NCBI GenBank assembly: GCA_036873135.1
Contig: JAPTYO010000002.1
Coordinates: forward strand, 1,198,952-1,262,951
Length of the DNA: 64,000 bases
Direction: 5' to 3'
Source of the DNA: Clarkia xantiana subsp. parviflora
Taxonomy: Eukaryota; Streptophyta; Magnoliopsida; Myrtales; Onagraceae
Positions 28,601 through 39,164 of the stretch are shown here, piece after piece. The notes below the pieces were generated by a model. The model was not told where the DNA came from. It ran no database searches and saw only the letters and a list, made by a program, of their open reading frames with translations. The stretch's first letter is position 1, and each line of letters starts with the position of its first letter. Made by a program: the position numbers and the translations under genes.

Positions 28601-31600
28601 AGCAGAGCCTTCTCATTAGTTGAGTTTGAGCAATTCTTTAAACAAGAACATAGCAGCCAGCAACAAACAAAGCAGGAGCAGCAGCAAGATAGTTAAGCAG
28701 GAGCCAACAGCAAACAAAGCAGGAGCAGCAGCAAGTTCATTACACAGCATAGCAAGGCAATTTGAAGAAGGATTGAATTGAGCAAATTAAGATTTCAAAG
28801 GAAAATTCAAGAAGGAAGAGAAGCATTGGGAATGTTAGGGATTATAGTCTCCATTGTGGTTATATTAGTACCTAGAGTTCTATGTTTAGTATTAGAGGTT
28901 TCCTATATATAGGTCCTCATATCTTTGTAAACATAATCTTTGAGCACTCTAATAGAAATCATGTTTGATATTACTATTGGTTTGCTCTCATCCTTCTCCC
29001 CATGGTTTCTCTTCAAACACTCTCAAAAAGTACTGCAAAGATTGATAGACACCCTGAAGCAGTGTATACCTAACTCTGCTATGTTAATTGATATCGTGTT
29101 TTTTATTGGGAATGTTGTTCGAGTCTGTCCTCTGAGATTTTGGCAAAGGCTTTGCTAACACGGTTGATAAAACCATTTTCAGGCTGTTTTCAGTTTCATC
29201 ACGATGCAGCTTCAGTTGTGTTCCGTCTTCTTTACATTTTCATTGGGAACCAGAACTCATTATTTCGGACGAACCATCCTTCACGGAGGGGCCAAAGTAG
29301 GTTATTCTGTTAAAAAATTCTGAATATAGTAACTCCATTCCTTTCCGTCTCCACATGTTGGGAACTAGCTAATGCTTTTTGTTCGAATTGAAACTACAGT
29401 ACAGAGCAACTGGAAGAGGGTTCGTTGTCCGCCACATAAAGTTTGCTGATAACTACAGACTTTATTCGCGAAGCCACTTTGTCAAAGCGTGAGTTATATC
29501 TTATGTTAAGGGATTTTTTTTATTGATTTGTATAATAAGAACTGAAAACTATTATTTGTTAAGCATAATCTCTTATTTCTTGTAGGTTTGAGGTGGCATT
29601 ACTGCTTATCATTTACATTGCATATGGGTACACGGATGGTGGTGCACTCTCCTTCATCTTGCTTACTGTTAGCAGTTGGTTCCTTGTCATTTCATGGTTA
29701 TTTGCACCGTATATCTTTAACCCATCAGGATTTGAGTGGCAAAAGTAAGTATTGTATCTTAGATTTCTCTATTTTTTCAATTGGTCATTTTCCATCTATG
29801 GTATTTTCTCAGTTGATAATGATTTCAAATAAAATTATTGATCAGGACTGTTGAGGACTTCGATGATTGGACAAATTGGCTTCTTTATAAAGGTGGTGTT
29901 GGGGTGAAAGGAGAAAACAGCTGGGAATCTTGGTGGGATGAAGAACAGGTTTTGTGCTAATTTAAGAAATGGAATTTATCTACCTGACTTTGCTGCTCCC
30001 TATGTAGACAACTGTGAATGGAGAGAATTGTATTTTGGCATCCTCCATTTTAATCATCCCTAACCCATGTGCACTGAACTGCTTTATTTTCTTGCAGGCA
30101 CACATTCATACGCTGCGGGGACGTTTATTGGAGACAATCCTGAGTCTAAGGTTCTTCATTTTCCAGTATGGTATTGTTTACAAGCTCCATCTCACCGGAA
30201 GGGATACTTCTCTAGCGGTACACACTCCTTAGCTTCTGCATCTTGCAAGAAACCATTTATTTTATCAAGCAACTCGATGTATATTATCTCCATTTATGTT
30301 TTAACAACAATTTGAGTTCTATCAAGAAGCTTAAAAAAATATATATGGACAATGTCGGAACTGCCATGTAGATAACAGATATGTTTCTTTTCTTTTCAGC
30401 TGTACGGGTTCTCGTGGATTGTGTTGATCGGTATTGTGTTGATATTCCAGGTCTGAGGCTTTTATGTGTTGATAGCACTCAAATTTCATATTGACTACTA
30501 GAATTGTTATTTCCATTCTTACATTATTGCCTTCTCACGAATGAGGAAATTGTTGGCTGACAGATATTCTCGTTCAGCCCTAAAAGATCGTCCAAGTTTC
30601 AGCTTCTGTTTGTGAGATTGATTCAAGGGATTACGTGGATGGGACTTATAGCAGCCATTTGCCTTCTTGTCATATTCACCAAACTGTCCATTCCGGACTT
30701 GTTTGCTTGCATTCTTGCATTTCTTCCAACTGGCTGGGTCATTCTCTGTGTAAGTTGTTAATCTTATACTTCTGCACAAACAGTATATATATAGGGTTAA
30801 ATGTACTTTTGATACCACATGTTTGACCGAATGTGACTTTTAGTACTGGATGTTTAGTTTTGTATACTTTTGGTACCAAACATTTGAAAAAATGTGGCTT
30901 TCGGTACATCCGTTGGTTGGCCGTTAATTTTGGCCGTTAAATGACATGTGCAAGTCACGTGATCGACTCTAAACTTTTAATTTTGTTCAATTTAGTCCCT
31001 CAAATATATTCATAACTTTTATTTTGTTTAATTTAGTCCTAAAGCTTCAAAATCGAACCCAATTGGGACCTATCTCCAATTGGGTAAATTTGACCCAAAT
31101 TGGGCTATGTCAATTGAATTCGATTGGTTAGTTTGGGTCCGATTTCGTTAGTTTAGAGTCGATCACGTGACTTGCACATGTCATTTAACGGCCAAAACTA
31201 ACGGCCAATTAACGGATGTACCAAAAGCCACATTTTTTCAAACGTTTGGTAATAAAACTATACAAAACTAAACATCCAGTACTAAAAGCCACATTCGGTC
31301 AAACATGTGGTATCAAAAGTACATTTAACCCATATATATATATATATATATACGCGAAATACAGAAAGTGTTAGATGCTGAAAGTATTGAACTGGAAATA
31401 CAGCTAGCAGTGGCATGGAAGAAGATAGTGAGGAGCCTGGGGATGTGGGATGGAATAAGGGAATTCGCAAGGATGTACGATGCAGGGATGGGAGCCCTGT
31501 TATTCTCACCAATCGCAGTTCTGTCGTGGTTCCCCTTTGTGTCGACTTTCCAGTCTCGGCTCCTCTTCAACCAAGCCTTCAGTCGCGGCCTTGAGATCTC

Positions 31601-31640
31601 CCTCATCCTTGCCGGAAACAAGGCTAATGTCGAGGTTTAA
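4644..31640 (+). CDS. CALS10: Callose synthase 10 / glucan synthase-like 8 (GT48), 51 exons
   Basis: Exons: 4644-4851, 5421-5518, 5665-5828, 6338-6449, 7758-7853, 8098-8223, 8743-8832, 9405-9502, 9598-9715, 10870-10995, 11977-12053, 12142-12220, 12647-12739, 12835-12937, 13043-13166, 13245-13431, 13531-13583, 14191-14251, 14346-14427, 14518-14567, 14931-15017, 15684-15769, 16468-16495, 16810-16907, 17022-17103, 17199-17359, 17533-17653, 18273-18367, 18442-18532, 18616-18776, 18866-18975, 19564-19698, 19829-19897, 20193-20364, 22782-22899, 23320-23439, 23725-23840, 23917-24000, 24436-24548, 25136-25188, 25269-25445, 25535-25582, 26178-26336, 29183-29296, 29400-29488, 29586-29744, 29846-29948, 30098-30217, 30400-30450, 30564-30749, 31404-31640. 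They total 5688 nt, 1895 residues, every junction in frame; Arabidopsis GSL8 is about 1900. It makes beta-1,3-glucan (callose) from UDP-glucose at the plasma membrane; GSL8 acts in cell-plate formation, pollen mitosis and plasmodesmata (family knowledge). A cytosolic N-terminal region (TNIDAILQAADEIQDEDP) is followed by a membrane block at about residues 480-750. The cytosolic GT48 catalytic region carries LGEGKPENQNHAIVFTRG (about 1265), RMHYGHPDVFDR (about 1360) and GKGRDVGLNQIALFEGK (about 1417). A second membrane block runs from about 1465 to the end (SRGLEISLILAGNK). N-terminal residues match GSL8 better than GSL10. Introns 5, 18 and 34 use GC donors; exon 23 is only 28 nt; exon 4 has an alternative acceptor 12 nt upstream. 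Introns 33, 34, 43 and 50 carry transposons. Confidence 0.97.
10298..10760. repeat. Tandem duplication, 224-bp unit, in CALS10 intron 9
   Basis: Copy 1 (10298-10521) and copy 2 (10537-10760) are nearly identical, differing at a few bases (for example AAGCTATTAC/AAGCTTTTAC and AACAAAGG/AACAACGG), with a 15-bp spacer. Period 239 bp. Non-coding; recent by its near identity. Confidence 0.95.
18981..19010. repeat. (GT)n microsatellite followed by T-tract
   Basis: A GT dinucleotide run and poly-T a few bases after the donor of CALS10 intron 31. Position close to the splice donor may matter for splicing if the run length varies. Confidence 0.9.
19919..20099 (+). mobile_element. Solo LTR of the TRIM family seen in intron 34
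   Basis: About 181 bp similar along its length to the TRIM LTR at 20555-20733: both share CCACCGTGAG near the start, a central CTACCTCCTCCTAT and CAATTGGTTTTAG, and GGCCCAATGTG near the end. It begins TG and ends CA. It fills most of the 295-bp CALS10 intron 33. No primer-binding site follows, which fits a solo LTR. Confidence 0.6.
20436..22087 (-). mobile_element. Non-autonomous LTR retrotransposon in CALS10 intron 34, with nested TRIM
   Basis: Two related LTRs in direct orientation: 21719-22087 (5' LTR on the minus strand, TGTTACGG...CATAACA) and 20436 to about 21160 (3' LTR, interrupted). A 5-bp target duplication AAATT flanks the element (20431-20435 and 22088-22092). The minus strand after the 5' LTR reads TTGGTATCAGAG (plus 21705-21716), a classic initiator tRNA-Met primer-binding site. 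Internal region is only about 560 bp, so no gag-pol. A 124-codon minus-strand ORF (21408-21782) starts inside the LTR and runs across the primer site; its product (lysine-rich near the end) is not recognised. The LTRs differ by substitutions and an indel of about 50 bp, so the insertion is old. Confidence 0.8.
20555..20977 (+). mobile_element. TRIM element nested in the 3' LTR
   Basis: LTR at 20555-20733 (begins TGAAAGTATCCACCGTGAG) is followed at once by TGGTATGAGAGCC, a tRNA-Met-type primer-binding site at about 20735. After about 190 bp a second, truncated LTR begins (20924, same first bases) and ends near 20977 where the host LTR sequence resumes. Total size is typical of terminal-repeat retrotransposons in miniature. 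The host LTR copy at 21719-22087 lacks the insert, which confirms nesting. Confidence 0.7.
26357..26830. mobile_element. Fold-back element, family B, copy 1 (CALS10 intron 43)
   Basis: Ends are inverted repeats: GGGTTAAGAACCTATAAACT at the left, complement of GAGTTAAAAACCTATAAACT at the right, with arms of about 140 bp (ACTGTCTAAAGTTTCAACTTTG with CAAAGTTGAAACTTCAGACAGT). The loop at 26545-26640 holds four degenerate copies of a CCACCCTACTCCGGC-type unit. The related copy at 55751-56199 has a similar GGCCGGAATCAGAGG-rich loop. Confidence 0.75.
26929..29025 (+). mobile_element. Young 2.1-kb non-autonomous LTR retrotransposon (CALS10 intron 43)
   Basis: LTRs 26929-27121 and 28833-29025 are each 193 bp, start TGTTAGGG, end CTCTCA, and are identical by eye over their full length. 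A 5-bp target duplication AAAAG flanks the element (26924-26928 and 29026-29030). The primer-binding site TGGTATCAGAGCCGG follows LTR 1 at 27122. A purine-rich tract (AAGGAAGAGAAGC) precedes LTR 2. The 1711-bp internal region has only short ORFs (up to about 98 codons, such as 27283-27579) with no recognisable gag, protease, RT or integrase, so it must be mobilised by an autonomous partner. It is larger than most TRIMs and smaller than LARDs. Sense to CALS10. Confidence 0.95.
30794..31331. mobile_element. Fold-back element, family A, copy 3 (CALS10 intron 50)
   Basis: Terminal inverted repeats GGGTTAAATGTACTTTTGAT and its complement at 31312-31331. Arms of about 220 bp pair almost perfectly around a centre near 31060-31130. 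G-boxes CACGTG at 30956-30961 and 31164-31169. Flanked by TA-rich sequence that hides any target duplication. Closely similar to copy 4 at 42161-42767. Confidence 0.85.
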
Positions 31641-32370
31641 TCTTTCTTCTCTCTTTTCATTCATTAATTACATTAATATTTTGTTGTAGAGATTGCCGTT
31701 TCTGCATCAGTGTGTTTAGTAGATTAAGATTATCCAGAGTTAATGTGTAAATATTGTTGGAGGAGGTATTGTTACATGTAGTTAGTTAGTTGTAGTTAGA
31801 AGGTGAATTGGATAATGATGCTAAGTTTTTGGGTTACTTTACATACAATATATTATGTCGCATAACGTTTTAAAGACTTTACTGTTTCACTACTCCAGTT
31901 TCCAACCCACCCATATGATCCCATTGCATTTGAAGTTTGAATGATGATGGCTGTTACATTCACTTTTGAGTGGTAGCTTCTCTGCAAAAGTAAACTTGTC
32001 AATTTTATGTAACCCGTTGCATTGTTGGGACTTGGGATCTGATTTTGGCCAGGCTGGTTCCCCTAGTTAGGTCAATCAAAGAATCACTCCTTGCTTTTAA
32101 AAAAATGTAAGATTGGATGGTCAATGGCAAATTGGTCCTAAAATATATTTTAGGATTTTCTCTAGAGTAAAGATATATACAATAAGGGGCAAATATGAAA
32201 GGAGAATTGATTTAAATAATTTCTTTTTGTACAACATGCTTCAACGCTTTTGGTGTAACATTTTTTTGTATATTTTTTTGTGCAATATGTTAACAACTTG
32301 TACATTTTTTTGTGCAATATGTTAACAACTAGTCATGTGCAAGTCACTTGAGTATTTAACGATTAAATTT

Positions 32371-32620
32371 GGGGTTAAATGATTTTTTGGTGTCGTATGT
32401 TTGACCAATGTTGATTTTTGGTGCCATATATTTACACCAAGCCTACACAAGAATTGCTCGAATAAAATAAAAGTATTTAATGGTTAAACTTGATAGTTGA
32501 TTAATGGATACACCAAAAGTCTATAAAATGCAAACATATGATACCAAAAACCTTAAAAAAATATGACACCAAAAACTAATATTGGTCAAACGTATGACAC
32601 CAAAAAATATGATCCTTAAA
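32371..32620. mobile_element. Short degenerate family A fold-back element
   Basis: Left arm GGTGTCGTATGTTTGACCAA pairs with right arm TTGGTCAAACGTATGACACC over about 60 bp. It lacks the full-length core and G-boxes of the larger copies. About 250 bp. Confidence 0.6.
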
Positions 32621-32984
32621 TATGGTTATCAACTAACGGATACACAAAAAATGTACGAAGTTGCAAATACCAAAAGTATATAAAAGATTTTGTACCTTAA
32701 CGCTTAAGTTAATTATACCAACACTTAAGTCAAATACAGAAGAAAAAAAAATAAGTCAATTTTAACATATAGTAAACGATGGTTCTCATTGGATTGAAGA
32801 AAGTAGCTTTTTGGTGTCGAAAATAAACCGTTAATTAGTGAGATTCTAGATGAACTTTGGAGGTTCTCACAATTTGTTAGCTCGGTATTTTTTTTTGCCC
32901 AAAGTTAGCTCGGTATCTTTTGTTTTGGGATAATTGCTAGTTCTTGCTAAATACTCTCTGTTATATACAATGTCTTTTTGGATC

Positions 32985-33078
32985 TTTCTACTATGCTTTG
33001 GGAGCATCATGCTTTAGGTCAATAGAAAAATAAAAAAATTAGTGGCAAAAGCATGGTGCTCCAAGAGCATTGTAGAAA
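32985..33078. repeat. Small palindromic MITE-like repeat
   Basis: TTTCTACTATGCTTTGGGAG at the left pairs with a near-complement ending at 33078 (CTCCAAGAGCATTGTAGAAA). The whole 94 bp can form one hairpin with a short loop. Related motifs (GATGCTCCATAAGCATGATA) occur near 55328. Confidence 0.6.
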
Positions 33079-33586
33079 TGTCCTTTTTATTTGTGTAAAT
33101 TGAAATCTGAACTTTAAAAAAATTTGTAATTTATTAGCCGAACTTTGTAAAAATATGTAATTAACGTGCGTGTTTCCACCATCATTTACATTATATTAGG
33201 AATAATTAGCAGTTAAAAGTTAAATCTTAGGAATATTAAGACCAAATTGAATAAAATAAAAGTATTTAACAGTTAAAGTAACTATTGACTAACGAAAACA
33301 CAAAAAACATACAACTTTCCAAACATATGTCACAAAAAACCTAAAAATAATAACTTATGGTACCAAAAGCTAAAGTGGTTAAATATATGGCTCCTAAATA
33401 CCATTTAACCATTTTAAATGTTGTGGTTCGAACTCAATAGATAGACAAATCGACGAACGACTCCTTTTCATATCACCTTTTCTCCTTCTCTCAATCAACC
33501 AGTTCTTTTCTTTCTTTCTCGCTCGCTCGCTCGCTCTCTCTCCTCCTCCTCCTTCTGCGGCGGCAGCAGCAGCGTCCAATTGAATT

Positions 33587-34344
33587 ATGTCGTCGGTAAT
33601 TTATATACATACTCTCTCTTAGTCTCATTTGTTGGTTCGTGTTCCAGGTATTAATTAATTGCATGCGACACCGAATAAGATGATGACGTCGTTGTCTTTT
33701 TCTTCGGCAATGATGATGAATCATATAATGCAATGCTCATTTCTTTGATTGCTTGATCGATTGGTTTTCGATTAGATAGATTCAATTCATTGGATTTGGA
33801 ACCATGCTTGTTTCCTACCGATTAATACGGATGACGATGGAATGCTGTATTAGATCTGTACGTAGTTGTGCTAATTTGTGGGTGATGTTGTATTTCTTCT
33901 ACGTAAAACAACAGCAACAGAAGAGCAGATGATTAGAAGATCATGAATTGAACCTGGGAATCATATAGCTGATAGATTAATTGTAATTGTAAATGGTGGA
34001 GCAGGAGGACAAAGGGCGGCCCCTGCCGAAATTCGGTGAGTGGGACGTAAACAATCCAGCGTCCGCAGAAGGATTTACGCTTCTTTTCAATAAAGCAAGA
34101 AATGAGAAGATGATGATGAACAATCCCGCCGCCAAGCCTCCATCTACATCTTATTCATCCAAATCCAAATCCAAATCCAAATATAACACCTCCTCCTGCA
34201 AGGTATCTATATATGTATCTCTCCTAGCTAAACCCTAAATCTAATCTAATCATCTGCTCCTGTCCAACTGTGTTTATTTATTTATTTATGCAGAAAAAGT
34301 GGTTCTGTTGTGGATATATCCAAATTGTGAGGACAGCCAAGTGA
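33587..34344 (+). CDS. NOI/RIN4-family small protein
   Basis: Exons 33587-33595, 34005-34202 and 34294-34344 give 85 residues. The first exon codes only Met-Ser-Ser, then a 409-bp intron; reading through from the downstream ATG at 33993 would need unspliced sequence. The NOI motif LPKFGEWD (residues 10-17) followed by NNPASAEGFTLLFNKARNEK is diagnostic of the RIN4/NOI family. LPKFGEW matches the consensus cleaved by the bacterial protease AvrRpt2. A Ser/Lys repeat (SKSKSKSK) leads to a C-terminal KKWFCCGY whose cysteines probably carry lipid for plasma-membrane anchoring. RIN4 is a plasma-membrane immune regulator; short NOI proteins are less well understood. Convergent to the CCCH gene. Confidence 0.9.
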
Positions 34345-34497
34345 GAAAATAAGAAGAACATTGAGTTGCAGCTTCCTTCTTCAATCAACCCCACTGAGAG
34401 TGGCCAAGGACAAGTTTTAACTTGTTTCTTTTCTTTTTTCTTTTAAACAAAATATATAATAATGCAATATCTCAACAGTTATCTGTAATTTTATTTT

Positions 34498-34970
34498 ATT
34501 TTTGTTGAAAATATGCATTAAGAAAAGGCAGAGCCAGTTTTTTATATAATACAAGGCACAGTAAAGCAGCGCGGGATAATTGACCGATGCCATGTTTCTG
34601 TAACAATATTAACAAATTTTGTTTAATAAAACAGTGTGCCAGGGAAATAACAGACCTAGGTACATATACATAAGAGAACAAATTGTTATCTAGAGTAAGA
34701 ACATCATCAAGGACACCACAAAGAGAGACCCGATACGTCGAAGACCTAATAAGTCTAGTCAGCAGAACCGAATCCGTCAGGAACACCGTTGGAGATGGTG
34801 TCGAAGGTCATGTTGCTGCCAAAAGAAGGCCGGACCGACACGCAAGAGTTTCAGCCAAAAGGGGTCCCTTGTAAGGAACAGGTAGCTGCCGCAAAAAAAT
34901 GCATCGATGGTCCCAAAGCAGACAGCGGTAGGTAGTCTCGGGCAGATCGAGTCGCGCCTCCCTGATTGTC
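34498..34970 (-). pseudogene. Decayed RNase H-like (RVT_3) domain, LINE-type remnant
   Basis: Minus-strand translation gives an RVT_3-like pattern: KGPLLAETLACRSGLLLAAT, an in-frame TGA, then FLTDSVLLTRLIRSSTY, VSLCGVLDDV, VYVPRSVISLAHCFIKQ. This follows the family order of AE-LAxRxGL, the (E/T)DS strand, then VPRxxNxxAH. Upstream, DNQGGATRSARDYLP lies in another frame after a T7 tract, so there is at least one frameshift as well. Such domains form the 3' end of plant LINE ORF2 and also free-standing RNase H-like genes. No reverse transcriptase is seen. Confidence 0.55.
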
Positions 34971-35046
34971 CTGTAGGCACAGTACAAGCAATGTTCTTAG
35001 AGCAACATACATTATTATAAAAAGAAAGAAATTTTTCCACACTAGG

Positions 35047-35176
35047 GTTCTAGTCTTATAACAGTCGGATTACGAATGTTTTAGAGGCTCCACATGATGA
35101 GGCATTTGTGAGTTCTAGTCTCAGAACAGTCGGATTACGAATGTTTTAGAGGCTCCACATGATGAGGCATTTGTGA
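35047..35176. repeat. 65-bp perfect-type tandem duplication
   Basis: Copy 1 is 35047-35111 and copy 2 35112-35176; both start GTTCTAGTCT and end CATTTGTGA. Only a couple of differences near the start (TTATAACAG/TCAGAACAG). It is between the NOI and CCCH genes, where 34971-35717 otherwise shows no gene; about 35400-35717 should be the CCCH 3' UTR. Confidence 0.9.
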
Positions 35177-35717
35177 GCCAGTAGGTCCATATCAAGTACC
35201 AACGTCCCACCGGGACCATGATGATCTAGTAGAAGCCAATCCATTACAGAATGACAGGTCTATCTGTCAGTCCTAACCGAAAAGGATAAGGCGAACCAAA
35301 CTATGGCTGTTTCCGGCTTGCACATGCTATCAAAGTAGGCAAAAGGCGGATAAGATTTGTGTGAAGAGCTCTATTGTGAACACATAATTTTGACTACTAT
35401 ACACATTCATACCTCAAACAAGCACAAATCACTTTATTTAACCCACCAAATACTAGTATCTTAACTTGTCTGCCTGGCTCAGATGAAGAAGAAGAGTCCA
35501 ACATAATAAATAATATGCACATCCTTGACATAGTAAGTAAGACTTCGCAAAGTACAACAACATACAACACCGCGGATCAAAAACCCGGGTTGCTTCATTC
35601 ATAAGTTAACCGCAAGTGAAGACTCAAAAAAGTAAACCAAATTCAGCAGTATCATCTCATACTCATCATCCTCCCTAGAGCTGCCTATAGAAAGAACTGG
35701 TCTTCATCTTTCCTAGT

Positions 35718-38700
35718 CTACAATGGCTGCTGTTCTTCAGCTGCAGCACTATTGCTTCCACTAACCACAACCCCATCCACTCCCTGAGTAGAAGATATTC
35801 CCGGGGCAGCAGCCGATGGGACAATATGGACTGAGTGGTCGAATTTACAGGCAGGACCAAACTTGCAGATTCCGTATCGGCTGTAGTGACTGCAGATGTT
35901 CTGATCCTGCAAATTCATTCATACATTCATTACATTATGATCATGAAGATAGGATAGAACTATGTACAAATTAGGGTTAATTGCCATACCAAACTCTAGA
36001 CGAATTACACAAATACGTTTTCTTTTTCCATACTCTGTTACTTCGTCAAATTTGACAGATTTTGCTAAAAACGCCAAGAAATGCCCTTATTTATTTATTT
36101 ATTAAAAAAAAAAAAAAAAAACTCCAATTCTTCAGTAATGAACCTAAACCCAAGTTACTTACATTCTTTTTATTTTGGTTTTTACAAATAAGGGTATTTT
36201 TTTTCTTTGTCAACAACATACGTCATTTAATGGAAAAAGTGACCGAGTATGCAATTTGGTTAGTATCCTTAGAGAATAACTCGATAGACAGATGAGAATA
36301 GAAAGATAAAAAGGGAAAGGTGTGTTTATTACCGGTCTTAGAGGGAGACCGTTGTCGCTGAAGGCAACACTAGATGACTTTGAGATCCGCTCCTTCGGAT
36401 GGTGATATTTGCAGTTAGACTTGAACTTACAGTCTCCATTTCTTAAGAAGTAGCTGCACTCAGGCTGACCCGGTCGTTCAGGATACTCATCGACAACCAC
36501 CCGACTCTGATGATTTGTGTAGATGTGGTTTTCTGTAGTCGGGTGCATGAGATATGGTGGCGGCGGGGGTGAAGATGCAGGCATACTGTGTCCTGGTCCT
36601 GGATTCATAGGAAACTTAACAAGAACACAAAATCCAAAATTAGATTATCTCAGATAACAAATTCGACAAGCAGCAATCACCTATCAATATCAACCAACTC
36701 AAGGCCTATATCTTGTATCAAGAAGATCTGCATGGCATGTAACTAAAAAGTAGTAAAACCCGTAAAACCGTATAACACAACAAGAGAAGAGTCACGATAG
36801 GTATAATAGAGAAGCAAATTATTCTTTTAATAAAAAAAAAATATGTAGTATGGTAGAACTTTTTGTATAGATCTCTACCTGATAGCCGTTCCACTCTGAG
36901 TTTGGAGATGAAACCACATGAGGTGGAGAATACACAATTGGAACAAAGGGAGGGTGCTCGTTCAATGTCACTTGTGAAGACCAAACATGGAGTTGTGATG
37001 GGCTTGGTAATGATTGGGATGCACCTCCACCATACTCTACATGAGGGTTATCCCCTCCGGAAGATGGGTCAGGATGATTGAACTTGCAACTAGCAGAATA
37101 TTTGCAGGTCCCAGTGCGCATGTAGTACGGGCATTCTTTCTCTCCCTGGAAAGAATATTATTATAACAATATAAGGTAATTTTAAGACGGTGAATTGAAT
37201 AGACATGCATGTTAAAAAAACGAAGCTATTCAATATTCATGATAGTATGTTTTATAGTGCAAATAACCAAGGAGAAGCTGGTAAGTCCCAGATTTTAGTT
37301 CGAGCAATTAGGAAGATGCTTTGAAATGAAGAGTAAACTGACTATACCGGTCGCAATGGCAGTCCCAAAAAGTTAAGATCGATCGCTGGGGACACAAAAT
37401 TTGATCTCGAGTGGCCGAATTTGCAAGCTTTTCCAAACTTACAGCCTCCTGGGCTCAAGTAATACTGCAGAATACAGGAATAATAACCATTTCATAGTTT
37501 GGTGTTAGCAGGTGCATTGGATTTGGCAGATCCAACGTACGATTTTACGAATATGTCCGTCGAATCAATCAATACATGAAAAGGAGCAGAAATCAAGCCA
37601 CAAAGAAGTTGGTGATGTAACAATTCAATAAAAACTAGAATCTAGCATCTATTGTTGTCAAGAAAGAAAGAAAGAAAATTCAGCAATGCTTAGAGGCATT
37701 CTTTGGGTGATGCTGGGTTCATTGGAGATCATTCAAGAAAACTAATTTGAGCATGAGAAATAATGTGCTATTTCACTTGCAAGTCCTGAACAAACTGCAC
37801 CATTTAGCTTAATCCAAGAACTAAATGCTTTCTTAAGCAATGCAGCTACATATGGCCATGGATGAAGCTGAGAATCAGGATAAAAGGTTTTAAGATGATA
37901 AGTGAAGCTGATACCATGGTAAAATAATGATAAAGAGGGAGGGAAAACAGTATCTTGATGTGAAATTGACAGCGTCTGTTGAGAATTGAGGTTCCTTGTG
38001 AAGAGTAACTCAATATATGAGATGGGACAATATTCTCCCAATTAGGTTGGATCAAATACATTGATATGCTTACCTTACATTCTACTTGTCCCTGCTTATC
38101 CCAAAAGTCTTCCTTGTCGTTCATCCTCTCTTTTGAAGCCTTGGAAAATCACAACACATAATATGGAACATTGTTTAGTGATCACTGCTACAAAATGGAA
38201 ATATTTGAACAACACGGATTTTAGGCATGGATTTTAGGCATGGAAGTTTGTTATTTTCCTTGATCAATCAAACACGTTATTAACCTCCAAAAGTCCTATC
38301 TTGATCCTACCAGTCGATGATAAGAGGCTAAACCCACGAATTTAGTATCACTGCTTGCATGTACACATAAAGGGAGATTCTAGTGGTATTATCCTCATGG
38401 AATTCATTTTCCTGACAGACAATATGAATGCATTAACGATGGATTAGATACCTGGAGTCTCCTTCGAATCGGGTGATTGAACTTGCAGTTGGATCCAAAC
38501 TTACAAGTACCCGTCTTTATGTAGTATGCACAGTCCTCAGCTTCAGGCCGCACCGGATATATGATACTACTCTTCTTTGCTCCACCACGAGACGCTTCTC
38601 TCATATCATCCCCTTCTTTCTCAGACTCATTCCTGCTCCCATTTTCGATCGGCAGTTCTTCGTCTTCTTCTCCTCCTTTTACTCGTACGGCCTCATCATC

Positions 38701-38964
38701 CTCCTCTAAATCTGTTCCTCCTCCTTGGCTTTTCACATCATCCTCTTCCTCAGAGCCTCTCACATCCTCCAGCGCCTCAAAGGACTGTGGTCGGTCCAGA
38801 TTCAGACGCTCAAGCTCTTCAGCTGGTGCGCGATCGGGATCCGGTGGTGCATTTGTGGAATTAGGGTTCGATTGAATAGGCAAATCTGAGGTTCCGTCGG
38901 GATTCGACATTGGGACGGAGTGTTCAGCGCTGAGCAGCCACTCCGTCAGAGCCTTTGATTCCAT
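35718..38964 (-). CDS. CCCH zinc-finger protein with five fingers (ZFN / AtC3H43-like)
   Basis: Exons 38964-38452, 38139-38074, 37464-37348, 37145-36879, 36614-36333 and 35906-35718 give 477 residues. An acidic N-terminal region (residues 50-135, many Glu/Asp/Ser) precedes five C-x8-C-x5-C-x3-H fingers at about 145-164, 192-211, 237-256, 374-393 and 420-439. Three fingers form an N-terminal cluster and two a C-terminal pair, separated by a Pro/Ser-rich linker, the plan of the plant ZFN-type subfamily IX proteins. These bind single-stranded RNA or DNA and act in post-transcriptional or transcriptional control; the target is not inferable. Finger 2 is split by the exon 2/3 junction. All junctions are in frame and intact. 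Confidence 0.93.
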
Positions 38965-39132
38965 TCCCCGCTCCTCTCAGCGCTTCTTCACTCGATCCAT
39001 ATTCATACAACACGAGAGGAGAAAGAGGAGAAGAATAGAGAAAGTAGTGTGAACGCAATCGTGGCAAAAATGGTAGAGTCTCTGTCGGGGACCCACAGAA
39101 TAGTCGGGTCGGACAACCATCCTTGTTAGTTG

Positions 39133-39164
<32 letters not shown>

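Larger units (their letters stand above)
31641..33586. other. CALS10 3' flank and intergenic repeats
   Basis: No gene is seen. The first part should hold the CALS10 3' UTR. Further on there are a degenerate family A fold-back (32371-32620), a small palindromic MITE (32985-33078) and further family A-like fragments (about 33130-33410, with ACCAAAAGCT and AACATATG motifs). The last about 100 bp (33491-33586) is CT-rich with a CGCT repeat and should be the NOI gene leader. Confidence 0.5.

Noticed and set aside
38561..38875. 104-codon plus-strand ORF rich in serine
   Set aside because: Antisense shadow of the acidic N-terminus of the CCCH protein.
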